From positions 1 through 18,019 of the forward strand of contig CAZXBG010000086.1 in assembly GCA_964638865.1 (NCBI GenBank): 18,019 nt of DNA, given 5' to 3'. The notes under the pieces were generated by a model that saw nothing but the letters and a program-made list of their open reading frames with translations, was not told the origin of the DNA and did no database searches. The DNA comes from UBA7236 sp964638865. GTDB taxonomy: Bacteria > Bacteroidota > Bacteroidia > Chitinophagales > BACL12. The translations under genes were made by a program, and so were the position numbers. Within the stretch, counting starts at the first letter, position 1. Every line of letters starts with the position of its first letter. Of the stretch, positions 8,096 to 16,180 are shown in pieces.

Positions 8096-9184
8096 ATGGA
8101 AAAGAAATTTTTACACAAGGCAAATCTGAATATCATTCATTATGCAAATTGTTGGGAGGATGCAGATGTACTTTTAAATGTACTTGCACCCCAACCCGGA
8201 TCTTCCATCTTATCCATTGCATCTGCAGGTGATAATGCTTTTGCATTGTTAAGTTCGGCTCCTGAAAAATTAGTAGCAATTGATCTCAACCGCGAACAGT
8301 TATATCTTACAGAATTAAAACAGATCGCAATTAAACATTTTGAACACAATGAATTTCTACGGTTTAGCGGGATATTGCCATGTTCTGATAGATTAAAAAT
8401 GTTTAATTTAATAAATTCTGATCTATCATCACCGGCACAAAATTTTTGGTGGCAGAATCGTGAAAATATTGAAAAAGGAATAATTTTTTGTGGAAAATTT
8501 GAAAGATACTTTTTATTATTCCGAAAGTATATTTTGCCATTGGTGCATTCGAAACGCGATGTTCGAAAGTTATTCAGTGTTAAATCTGCTGCCGAACAGG
8601 AAATATTTTACAGAAAATACTGGAATACTTTTCGTTGGAAGTTGTTGTTTAGGATATTTTTCAGCAAATTTGTCATGGGTCGTTTTGGACGTGATCCTGA
8701 GTTTCTGAAGCAAGTGGAGATTAATGTAGAAGAGTTTATATTTTCGAGGGCCCAAAAACACCTTGCCGATATAAACTGCCAAAGAAATTATTTTTTAAGT
8801 ATGATAATGAATGGGCAATTCAATAATCAATTGCCTTTTTATATGCGGGAAGAAAATTACCTCCGAATCAAAATGAATATTAACAAACTTGAGTTGCTGG
8901 AAGGTTATGCTCAGGATGCAGTGAAACTTGGGGAAAAGTTTGATTATATGAATCTTTCCAATATATTTGAATATATGCCTGTAACCGTTTTTAAAGAAAC
9001 AGCGGAAGTTTTGTACAATGGATTAAATAAAGCGGGCAAAATGGCGTATTGGAATTTAATGGTTGAACGAAATATTTCGATGATTTTACCTGAAAAATTT
9101 AGCCCTGTTGCTGTTCCATATCAAATTAAATCAGCTGATATGGGATTTTTTTATCGCGACTTTGTTTGTGAGGAACGTATATGA
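8096..9184 (+). CDS. BtaA-like DUF3419 protein (SAM 3-amino-3-carboxypropyl transferase family)
   Basis: The ATG directly follows the previous stop codon with no gap. The 362-residue product matches DUF3419: NIIHYANCWEDADV (12-25) is the family's N/Q-C-W-E-D signature, SILSIASAGDNAFALL (37-52) is a nucleotide-binding glycine turn, and AIDLNREQLYLTELK (61-75) carries the acidic residue expected to contact SAM. The C-terminus ends with FFYRDFV, also family-like. BtaA moves the 3-amino-3-carboxypropyl group of SAM to diacylglycerol, giving the homoserine ether lipid later methylated by BtaB to betaine lipid DGTS. No BtaB-like methyltransferase is present, so the product may stay unmethylated or the acceptor may be a different hydroxyl lipid made by this operon. 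Probably a peripheral membrane enzyme. The exact reaction is inferred. Confidence 0.82.
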   Translation: MEKKFLHKANLNIIHYANCWEDADVLLNVLAPQPGSSILSIASAGDNAFALLSSAPEKLVAIDLNREQLYLTELKQIAIKHFEHNEFLRFSGILPCSDRLKMFNLINSDLSSPAQNFWWQNRENIEKGIIFCGKFERYFLLFRKYILPLVHSKRDVRKLFSVKSAAEQEIFYRKYWNTFRWKLLFRIFFSKFVMGRFGRDPEFLKQVEINVEEFIFSRAQKHLADINCQRNYFLSMIMNGQFNNQLPFYMREENYLRIKMNINKLELLEGYAQDAVKLGEKFDYMNLSNIFEYMPVTVFKETAEVLYNGLNKAGKMAYWNLMVERNISMILPEKFSPVAVPYQIKSADMGFFYRDFVCEERI

Positions 9185-9876
9185 ATACAGAAATTAAAAA
9201 TATCATAATATTGGGTTTTGCATTTTTAATTTTATTTGGTTGCGCAGAATTGTTATACCGAAAATTTAAAGTAAAGGCCGAATATACCAGAAAAATAGTG
9301 CACGTGGGAACGGGATTACTTACACTACTATTTCCTATACTTTTGTCAAATCATTGGTCCGTTTTGTTTTTATGTGGGTCGTTTCTCCTCATTCTTTTAT
9401 TGAGTTTAAAATACAAATTCCTTCAGGGAATAAATGCAATAGATAGATTTTCGTATGGAAGCCTTGCTTATCCAGTAATCGTTTTTATTTGTTATCTGGT
9501 TTGGGAACAATTGGAGAAACCACTCGCAGAGGATAATACTCCCTATTCTTTTTTTTATTTGCCCATACTCATCATGGCACTTGCCGATCCAATGGCTGCA
9601 CTGGTTGGTAAAGCTTATCCTTATGGTGTTTTTAAATGGGGAGGAGAAAATAAATCGTTTGCAGGAAGTTTCGCGTTTTTTTGTGTGGCCTTTATTATAA
9701 GTATAATTTTCTTTTTCAGTTCTTCGGGATTTCCACTGATCACTTCTCTAATTTTTGCATTTATTTTAGCAGTCTGCTCAGCTTTCATCGAAGTGGTCAG
9801 TAAAAAAGGATTGGATAATCTCACAATTCCAATAGTAGTACTTATCGTGCTTTACATTTTAATCATTTTATTATGA
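9181..9876 (+). CDS. Phytol/dolichol kinase-family membrane protein (VTE5/Sec59-like)
   Basis: This is a 231-residue protein with about seven membrane segments. Family motifs are conserved: a membrane Glu (E23) then RKIVHVGTG (37-45), ADPMAALVGKAYPYG (135-149), ENKSFAGS (156-163), and E204 with KGLDNLTIP (209-217). These are the CTP-binding and catalytic signatures of the phytol kinase/dolichol kinase group, related to CDP-diacylglycerol synthases, which phosphorylate long isoprenoid alcohols using CTP. Next to a UbiA enzyme, such a kinase is what a salvage or de novo route to prenyl phosphate donors would need. The start overlaps the previous stop (ATGA at 9181), as does its own end (ATGA at 9873). 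An alternative is a phosphatidate cytidylyltransferase, but the length and the KS-x-x-GS and LDN motifs favour alcohol kinase. Confidence 0.82.
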   Translation: MNTEIKNIIILGFAFLILFGCAELLYRKFKVKAEYTRKIVHVGTGLLTLLFPILLSNHWSVLFLCGSFLLILLLSLKYKFLQGINAIDRFSYGSLAYPVIVFICYLVWEQLEKPLAEDNTPYSFFYLPILIMALADPMAALVGKAYPYGVFKWGGENKSFAGSFAFFCVAFIISIIFFFSSSGFPLITSLIFAFILAVCSAFIEVVSKKGLDNLTIPIVVLIVLYILIILL

Positions 9877-10895
9877 GTGATTTGCGTTTAATAAAATTAA
9901 CGGAAATTAGTGCAATTGGAACACTATCCGCTGATTTGTTAAAAAATATTTATACCCCCGAAGAATTAAATGGTAAAAATGATGGAAATTTTAATCCCGA
10001 ATATTTATTGTTCGTATTATTTGTAAATAGAGCGGAACTTCCCCTTGGAAGATTAGCAATTTATGAAAATCCTTTTATACGTGTTGCTACAAATAATGCA
10101 CTGATACTTGGTAATTTTGAATGTATTGCCGACCGGGAAGTTGCTGATCTGCTTTTTAAGGAAGCTGAACGGTTTGCAAAGGAAAATGCTTATTCCTCTC
10201 TTATTGGTCCCATTAATGGCAGCACCTGGGATAATTACAGGATACCATTAGAGAGTGAATACCCAAGATTTTTTACTGAAGAGATATTCAAAAATTATTA
10301 TTCAAAACTTTTTGAGGAGTTTAACTTTGAAATACTTGCGGAATATTATTCCGGTATTATCTACAATCTAAATGATATTGGTAATAATTCAATTCAACCA
10401 AGGGAAACCTTTACAAATTCCTCCGGATTAAAGATTCGGAGCATTTCGAAAGAAAATTTTGTAGAGGATATAGAAATGATCTATCATTTTTGTATGGATG
10501 CATTTTCAAAAAATTATTTATTTTCGCCTATTTCTAAATTTTATTTTGTTGAAAAATATCTGCCATTAAAACAATACATAGATCCTGATTATTGTTTGAT
10601 GGTGTTTGATAGAGATAATAACCTGGTTTCCTTTTTCTTCTGCCTCCCGGATATTTTGAACTCCGGTTCCTCCACCCTTATTGTTAAAACTATTGCGGGA
10701 AAATCAGGACGGAATTATGCCGGAGTTTCCTCGTGGTTATTCAGAATGATTGTGGAAAAAGCGATTCAAAACGGCTATACCCAAATAATAAATGCCTTTA
10801 TGCATAAAAATAATGTTTCGTTAAATATTTCACGAAAGTATAAAAGTGAGGTTATTCGTACCTATCGACTATATGTTAAAAAACTCCAATACTGA
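9873..10895 (+). CDS. GNAT-like acyltransferase of unknown specificity
   Basis: The 340-residue soluble protein looks like a two-lobed GNAT/N-acyltransferase-fold protein. An ALILGNFECIADREVADLL stretch (76-94) is followed by a helix and SSLIGPINGSTWDNYR (108-123). The order G-x-F-E-x-x-x-D, helix, then x-x-G-P-x-x-x-S-T-W is what I recall from a bacterial family usually named only 'GNAT family N-acetyltransferase'. A FEEFNFEILAEYYSG segment (147-161) fits the end of the first lobe. The second half has GRNYAGVSSWLFRMIVEKA (residues about 283-301), consistent with a second GNAT helix. In this operon a role in N- or O-acylating the aminocarboxypropyl product is possible but unproven. It overlaps the kinase by four bases and ends two bases before the ligase. 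Moderate confidence in fold, low in function. Confidence 0.6.
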   Translation: MSDLRLIKLTEISAIGTLSADLLKNIYTPEELNGKNDGNFNPEYLLFVLFVNRAELPLGRLAIYENPFIRVATNNALILGNFECIADREVADLLFKEAERFAKENAYSSLIGPINGSTWDNYRIPLESEYPRFFTEEIFKNYYSKLFEEFNFEILAEYYSGIIYNLNDIGNNSIQPRETFTNSSGLKIRSISKENFVEDIEMIYHFCMDAFSKNYLFSPISKFYFVEKYLPLKQYIDPDYCLMVFDRDNNLVSFFFCLPDILNSGSSTLIVKTIAGKSGRNYAGVSSWLFRMIVEKAIQNGYTQIINAFMHKNNVSLNISRKYKSEVIRTYRLYVKKLQY

Positions 10896-10897
10896 CT

Positions 10898-12424
10898 ATG
10901 GGTTATTCCGACAATATAAGCGCTCTTTTTATAAATGCTGCAAGAAAATATCCGGAGGAGATTGCCATTATAGAAGTGGAGGAAAAAATTACCTTTGGCC
11001 AATTGGAAGCAGAAGTAAAAAATTATGCTGCGTATTTATTAAAAAAGGGAATTCAGCCGGGTGACAGGATTCTCATTTTTGTTCCAATGAGTATTGCACT
11101 GTATAAAACAGTGTTAGCTGTTTTTCACATCGGGGCTGTTGCTGTATTTCTAGATGAATGGATAAACATGGATCGTTTGGAATTGTGTTGTAAAATTGCA
11201 AAATGTAAGGCATTTATTGCGCCATGGAAGATCAGGGTTTTATCTGTTTTTTCTAAAGAATTAAGGTCCATTTCGATCAAATTAAATATATCAGGAAAAA
11301 GTAATTCTGCCGTTGTTTTATTACACCAATCGTTAACTGATGATACTGCGCTGATAACATTTACTACAGGAAGTACCGGAAATCCAAAAGCTGCAAACAG
11401 AACGCATCATTTTTTACAGCAACAATATTCTGCCCTGCAACCAATATTACCCGCTAATAGTAAAATTGATATGACTTTGTTGCCCATCGTTTTGCTTTTA
11501 AATTTAGGAACCGGAAAAACGTCAGTAATTGCAAAATTTAATCCCCGTAAACCAAAAAGTTTTAATGCGGAGAATATTTATTTTCAGCTAAGAAATAATA
11601 TGGTGCATTCGTTGACCTTCTCTCCCTATTTTTTGGTGGAAACTGCAAAGTATCTCTTAAAAAATTCGCTGCATTTGCCGGAACTTAAAAGTATTATATC
11701 AGGTGGTGGGCCAATTTTTCCTGAAGATGCAAAAATAATTGAGCAAGCCTTTCCAGGTGTAAAATGTACATTTGTTTATGGGTCTACCGAATCAGAACCT
11801 ATTGCACATACTGATATCAAAAACTTTTTGGAGGTTAGCAATAGTTTCAAAACGGATAATGGGTTATATGTTGGCAAAGTGGATGTTGCAGCCACTGTTA
11901 AAATTATTCCTATAGTGGAAGGAGAGGTTATTTCATTGGAAGTTTTGCCATTGGGGCAAGTGGGGGAGATAATAGTTTCAGGCGCGCACGTTCTTACATC
12001 CTATTTTAACAGTGATCAAGCTTTCCGATTAAATAAGATCACCAACAATAATTCGATCTGGCACAGAACAGGTGACGCAGGCTGGTTAAATGAAAATAAT
12101 GCATTGTTTTTAATGGGAAGATGTAAACAAATAATTCGGTGGCAGAATAGGGAACTTTATCCATTCTTAATTGAACAGCAACTTAAGTCAATTCCCGGAA
12201 TTTTGAATGGAACTATCATCGAATTTAATGATGAACCATGGATAATAATTCAACCGGAAATGGAAGAAATGGAGGAGAAAATTCTGGCCTCGCTAAAAAA
12301 TACGATATTCTCCAAATTTAAATCGCTTTTTGTATTGAATATTCCAATGGATAAAAGACATAATACAAAAATAGATTATGAGGGCTTGAAACAATCTATC
12401 CGCAATAACAAATTACCCACTTAA
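10898..12424 (+). CDS. AMP-binding acyl-CoA synthetase-like enzyme (ANL superfamily)
   Basis: The 508-residue protein has the full adenylate-forming layout: phosphate loop FTTGSTGNPKA (155-165), SGGGPIFPED (268-277), VYGSTESEPIA (293-303), RTGDAGWL (390-397), hinge GR (407-408), and MDKRHNTKIDYEGL (484-497) with the conserved C-domain Lys491. It should activate a carboxylic acid with ATP and pass it to CoA or another thiol. The YGSTE-x-x-P and P/D-x-RHN-x-KID forms are like fatty acyl-CoA ligases and the beta-lactone synthetase OleC, so an OleC-type reaction cannot be excluded. As last gene of the operon it could supply the CoA thioester used by the HMG-CoA reductase homologue or the GNAT protein. 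Its TAA overlaps the stop codon of the convergent receptor gene, leaving no room for a conventional terminator. Confidence 0.87.
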   Translation: MGYSDNISALFINAARKYPEEIAIIEVEEKITFGQLEAEVKNYAAYLLKKGIQPGDRILIFVPMSIALYKTVLAVFHIGAVAVFLDEWINMDRLELCCKIAKCKAFIAPWKIRVLSVFSKELRSISIKLNISGKSNSAVVLLHQSLTDDTALITFTTGSTGNPKAANRTHHFLQQQYSALQPILPANSKIDMTLLPIVLLLNLGTGKTSVIAKFNPRKPKSFNAENIYFQLRNNMVHSLTFSPYFLVETAKYLLKNSLHLPELKSIISGGGPIFPEDAKIIEQAFPGVKCTFVYGSTESEPIAHTDIKNFLEVSNSFKTDNGLYVGKVDVAATVKIIPIVEGEVISLEVLPLGQVGEIIVSGAHVLTSYFNSDQAFRLNKITNNNSIWHRTGDAGWLNENNALFLMGRCKQIIRWQNRELYPFLIEQQLKSIPGILNGTIIEFNDEPWIIIQPEMEEMEEKILASLKNTIFSKFKSLFVLNIPMDKRHNTKIDYEGLKQSIRNNKLPT

Positions 12425-14805
12425 ATCTCTATAATGATACCAATACTTGGCAACACTGTTCCGGATATATTTTCGAGAGTACTGATTTGGTATCTTGATG
12501 GGTCTATCGGATCGATCAAATTATTGCCGTCGTCATCTTTTGCTACAATTATATACGGTTGAAATTCAGTTTTATGGTTGTAGATATTTTGAATATCAAC
12601 ATAAACATCAAGATTCCAATTTTCAAAAAACCATTTTTTATCTATTCGTATATCCAATTGATGAAACGGATCAAGTCTTTTTGCATTTAATTGATCAAAA
12701 TCCAATACGCCTTGCCCGTTAAGATCCCAAACATAAATTAGTGCAGAGTAATTAGCATCGTAAGGTGTATAAGGCAATCCACTTGAAAATCTCCATTTGA
12801 TCCCCGCTTCCCAATTGCCTTTGAATTTTTTTCCTGCTGTTAAGGAAATGATCGTTTTATTGTCCCAGGCGGAAGCTACCAATGTTCCGGTTTTATCTTC
12901 AAACTCACTTGTTACATAAGTTACGGCAATTATTCCATAAAAGTTTTTATATAATTTTTGTTGAGCAAAAAATTCAATTCCATAACTTCTTCCATTGCCT
13001 ATTGAATTTACTTCCTCATCACCTATCACACCAAAATCGGCCCCGAGGTTTGCGAGCGACAACGAATCGCGGATACTAAATGGATAACCGGAATATCTTT
13101 TATAAAAACTTTCCAGTGTAAAACGCAAACCGTTATTTGGACGAAATTCTACACCTCCCACTAAATGCTCACATTTTATATAGGTGATATTATTCGATTG
13201 ATTTACAAAATTATTTTCTCCTTCTGCATATCCTAAAATAGTATATGCCGGTAATTGATAATAGATACCTGTGTTAAAATTCAGGCTCCATTTATCAGTT
13301 AATCTATAACTTGCCGATATTCTCGGTGATATTTGTTGCAATAAATTTTTCATTTCCTCTGAATAATCATTTGCATCTGCGCGGAGACCTAATGATAAGG
13401 TAAGTCGGTAATTAAACAAACTCCTTGAGGTTTGAACAAATGCTCCCCACTTATTTAATTTTAAATTTGAAATATAATCTACAGTTATTACAGATGTATC
13501 GATGGGAATAAGTTGATAAGTATCATTAGAATATTTTGCATATTCATAATTCACTCCCGCTTTAAGCCGCCATCCTTTAATAGTTGTAGTTTCTTCATAC
13601 CGGAATTTATTTTCAGCCTCCCTGCTTGTGTAATCAAATATCAGATTTGATTCAATGGATTCGTCATTATTAAGATATTTATATGCACTGTTATCCAGCA
13701 TATTCCTGCTCATTACAAATGTAGAATACCCATTTTCCCGATAGTGTTTATATACTCCTCCAATTACATAATTCCATTGCGATTGAACCGGTAAAGTACC
13801 AAGAATATATTGCTGCAAAGCACTGGTATCATCCTCTAAATTTAATTCGAATTGATCTATTGCGCCTAAACCAATTATAGTGAGTTCATTTTTTGTATTA
13901 AACTTTATTTTTTGTTTAAATTGAAAATCGTTGTAAGTTGGTAAAAATGGCAGGCCAATTGCATCAAATAAAAATTGCAAATAACTTCTCCTTGCCGAAA
14001 ATAACAAAGAAGATTTTTCACCTACTGGCCCTTCAGCTGTAATTCCTACATCACTTGACCCCAGTGTAAAAGTTCCACCCCATTTATCTGTTCTTCCATC
14101 GCGTTGTTCAAAGGATAACACACTGCTCAAAGCGTTTCCATAATTAACCGGAAAGGCACCGGAATAAAATTCTACCTCGCGAATAAAATCTACGTTTATC
14201 ATTCCAACCGGACCACCGCTTGAACCTTGGGTAGCAAAATGATTTATATTAGGAACTTCAATCCCATCCAGATAAAATCTATTTTCATTTGGAGCACCTC
14301 CGCGAATTATAATATCATTTCGGAAGGAAGCAGTATAACTAACCCCTGGCAAACTCTGAATCACCTTTGAAATATCTCTGTTGCCTCCCGGATTTCTCTG
14401 TATTTCATTAGTTCCAATAGTTCGCAGTGATAAGGGTGATTCCTCTGTTTTATCTGTGATAGCCACCTTAATCTCCACCGTTTCCAATTGGTTAATGTCT
14501 TGCTCTAATAAAACATCTAAAATATAAGGTTTTGCATTGGTAACTTGTATCTCAAATACACTTTTTTTCTTAAATCCTATAAAACTAAATTCAAGATTGT
14601 ATAATCCGGGTTCCATGTTTTCAAATTTATAGTAACCGGCTTCATCTGTTATTGTTCCTGTGTTGGTTCCTGACAATAGAATTGTAACAAAAGGCAGTGC
14701 TTCATTATTCAAACTATTGCGCACTGTACCATAAATTATTCCGTTTTGAGCAACGGAAACAGAACTTATGAGCACAATTAAAATGGTTATTAATCCTAAC
14801 TTCAT
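12421..14805 (-). CDS. TonB-dependent outer-membrane receptor with carboxypeptidase-regulatory-like N-terminal domain
   Basis: The 794-residue product has a signal peptide (residues 1-20, ending SVSVAQ). A CarboxypepD_reg-like beta-sandwich covers about 21-105, seen in the pattern GTVRNSLNNEALPFVTILL and DEAGYYKFENMEPGLYNL. The plug domain (about 115-235) includes ISKVIQSLPGVSY, IIIRGGAPNENRFYLDG and REVEFYSGAFPVNYGNALSSV. The rest is a beta-barrel of alternating aromatic and polar strands. Such receptors import large or scarce ligands (siderophores, vitamins, oligomers) using TonB energy. No SusD partner lies beside it, so it belongs to the stand-alone group rather than a polysaccharide utilisation pair. 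The substrate is unknown. It may be co-transcribed with the upstream FGE-like lipoprotein (94-base gap, same strand), as no clear promoter box was seen in that gap. Confidence 0.9.
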   Translation of the reverse strand: MKLGLITILIVLISSVSVAQNGIIYGTVRNSLNNEALPFVTILLSGTNTGTITDEAGYYKFENMEPGLYNLEFSFIGFKKKSVFEIQVTNAKPYILDVLLEQDINQLETVEIKVAITDKTEESPLSLRTIGTNEIQRNPGGNRDISKVIQSLPGVSYTASFRNDIIIRGGAPNENRFYLDGIEVPNINHFATQGSSGGPVGMINVDFIREVEFYSGAFPVNYGNALSSVLSFEQRDGRTDKWGGTFTLGSSDVGITAEGPVGEKSSLLFSARRSYLQFLFDAIGLPFLPTYNDFQFKQKIKFNTKNELTIIGLGAIDQFELNLEDDTSALQQYILGTLPVQSQWNYVIGGVYKHYRENGYSTFVMSRNMLDNSAYKYLNNDESIESNLIFDYTSREAENKFRYEETTTIKGWRLKAGVNYEYAKYSNDTYQLIPIDTSVITVDYISNLKLNKWGAFVQTSRSLFNYRLTLSLGLRADANDYSEEMKNLLQQISPRISASYRLTDKWSLNFNTGIYYQLPAYTILGYAEGENNFVNQSNNITYIKCEHLVGGVEFRPNNGLRFTLESFYKRYSGYPFSIRDSLSLANLGADFGVIGDEEVNSIGNGRSYGIEFFAQQKLYKNFYGIIAVTYVTSEFEDKTGTLVASAWDNKTIISLTAGKKFKGNWEAGIKWRFSSGLPYTPYDANYSALIYVWDLNGQGVLDFDQLNAKRLDPFHQLDIRIDKKWFFENWNLDVYVDIQNIYNHKTEFQPYIIVAKDDDGNNLIDPIDPSRYQISTLENISGTVLPSIGIIIEI

Positions 14806-14899
14806 AGTTGGCTACAACAACAATTTCTATTATTTGTTTATTGTAAAATACAGAAATTTTTACAAGCTGAATTAAAAGCAATAATGATTTCAGATTTAT

Positions 14900-16015
14900 T
14901 TATTGTTTTTTCAATTTCTCAGCCTCCCATTGTTCGGCGGTCATAACTCCTCTGAATCCGCTATGATCCTGGCCTGTATCATAACTTGTGGCCATTCTGG
15001 CGGAAACTCTGTAACTGGAGCAATAAATTTCGTTACATAAAAAAGATCCTCCGCGTTTTACCCGTACAATATTTAATGGTTGGTTCGGATCGTATGATTT
15101 TAGAGGCCCCGGTGGGTTAGTTATCGTTTTATTATCAAAACAGGTTTTGTAATAACTTACATGGTAAAAATCACTACACCATTCCCAAACATTTCCTGCA
15201 ATATCATAAAGTCCATAATTATTCGGGGAATAATTTTTCACCGGTGAAGTTGTTAAATATCCATCCTCCTTCGTATTAATGTTCGGAAAATTTCCTTGCC
15301 AGGTGTTGGTGTATTTAGTGAGGTCTTTATCATTGCCCCATGGATAAATTGCATCCTGCATTCCACCACGGGCAGCAAATTCCCATTCTGCTTCCGTGGG
15401 TAGTCTTTTTCCGGCCCATTTACAATATGCAACAGCATCATCCCAGCTAACCTGAACAACAGGGTGATCCTTTTTATCGGTAATATTTGTAAGTGGACCC
15501 TGTGGGTGTTTCCAATCAGCTCCTTTTATGAAGGTCCACCAATTCATATAATTATTCAGATCAACTGGTGTTTCGGTTTTAGTAAATACCATACTGGCAG
15601 CCATTAACATGTCTTCAGGTGGTTTTGGTGTTTCGGGTGGCAGCTGCAATTTAAGTTCTTCCCAGTCTATCGGCTTTTCTGATGTTGTAATATAACCCGT
15701 TGCTTTTACAAATTCTTCAAATTGTCTATTTGTAACCTCTGTAATATCCATCCAAAAGCCATCTAATTTTACTTTGTGCGCAGGCGATTCATCCACTCTG
15801 CGCTGTGGGTCGGTGTCGCTGCCCATCATATACTCCCCACCTGGAATCCAAACCATACCGGGCGGACCTTCCACTGGTTTTGTCGGGTCATTTGCAAAAA
15901 GAAATGTATTAGATTTATCCGGCTCCTTGTTATTTTCGGTGGTGCAGGAAATTAGAAAAATAAATACGGGTAAGACCAAATTCAGGGGGAAATACTTTTT
16001 AGTGTTTAGGTTCAT
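14900..16015 (-). CDS. Lipoprotein with formylglycine-generating-enzyme (SUMF1) domain
   Basis: With the start at 16015 the product has 371 residues, a lipoprotein signal (LPVFIFLISC, Cys24), then a full FGE-sulfatase domain. Motifs are GMVWIPGGEYMMGS, FWMDITEVTNRQFEEFV, HPVVQVSWDDAVAYCKW, GKRLPTEAEWEFAARGG, YGLYDIAGNVWEWC, and RGGSFLCNEIYC with SGFRGV near the end. FGE oxidises a sulfatase cysteine to formylglycine using two copper-binding cysteines five residues apart; here Cys327 and Cys332 keep that spacing. Many Bacteroidota homologues, such as the gliding proteins GldJ/GldK, lack that activity, so this pair is notable. The frame stays open to 16165, but a longer start would displace the signal peptide. 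No sulfatase is in the window. It may form an operon with the receptor downstream. Confidence 0.87.
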   Translation of the reverse strand: MNLNTKKYFPLNLVLPVFIFLISCTTENNKEPDKSNTFLFANDPTKPVEGPPGMVWIPGGEYMMGSDTDPQRRVDESPAHKVKLDGFWMDITEVTNRQFEEFVKATGYITTSEKPIDWEELKLQLPPETPKPPEDMLMAASMVFTKTETPVDLNNYMNWWTFIKGADWKHPQGPLTNITDKKDHPVVQVSWDDAVAYCKWAGKRLPTEAEWEFAARGGMQDAIYPWGNDKDLTKYTNTWQGNFPNINTKEDGYLTTSPVKNYSPNNYGLYDIAGNVWEWCSDFYHVSYYKTCFDNKTITNPPGPLKSYDPNQPLNIVRVKRGGSFLCNEIYCSSYRVSARMATSYDTGQDHSGFRGVMTAEQWEAEKLKKQ

Positions 16016-16020
16016 ACTAA

Positions 16021-16028
16021 CAAAGATA
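16021..16028 (-). promoter_or_regulatory. Promoter-like box (TATCTTTG on minus strand) before the FGE-like lipoprotein
   Basis: Read on the minus strand the sequence is TATCTTTG, a TAnnTTTG match, ending only five bases before the ATG at 16015. If used, transcription would begin at or very near the start codon (leaderless or nearly so). It may equally be a chance match. Confidence 0.35.
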
Positions 16029-16152
16029 ATAAGGATGTGCCTAATGTAAAAGGATGGAAATAACCTTGATATAATTCCAGGTAGAAAAATTCGTAAAAAA
16101 GCGTTCATTTCATAACGTTTGTTAATAGGAGCCGGAGAAATAGGTTTTTGTT

Positions 16153-16160
16153 TATATTTG
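16153..16160 (+). promoter_or_regulatory. Bacteroidota-type promoter box (TATATTTG) facing a decayed gene
   Basis: This TATATTTG is identical to the box of the lipid operon and, as there, ends 20 bases before an ATG (16181). Its apparent gene is only a short remnant, so transcription from here would run antisense into the outer-membrane protein gene. Confidence 0.45.
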
Positions 16161-16180
16161 ATCATTCAACTATCCAATTT

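Noticed and set aside
7996..8232. Small open frames inside the large genes, such as 7996-8232 and 15253-15459
   Set aside because: They overlap well-supported genes in other frames and show no domain, signal peptide or promoter of their own.
3292..12424. A complete mevalonate pathway cluster
   Set aside because: Only the reductase family is present; there is no HMG-CoA synthase, mevalonate kinase, phosphomevalonate kinase, decarboxylase or IPP isomerase.
14900..16015. Gliding motility protein GldJ/GldK
   Set aside because: It is also a SUMF1-type lipoprotein, but the two FGE cysteines are conserved and no other gld gene is nearby.
14900..16165. Longer form of the FGE-like protein starting at 16165
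   Set aside because: The extra 50 residues precede an obvious lipoprotein signal at MNLNTKK and have no domain character.
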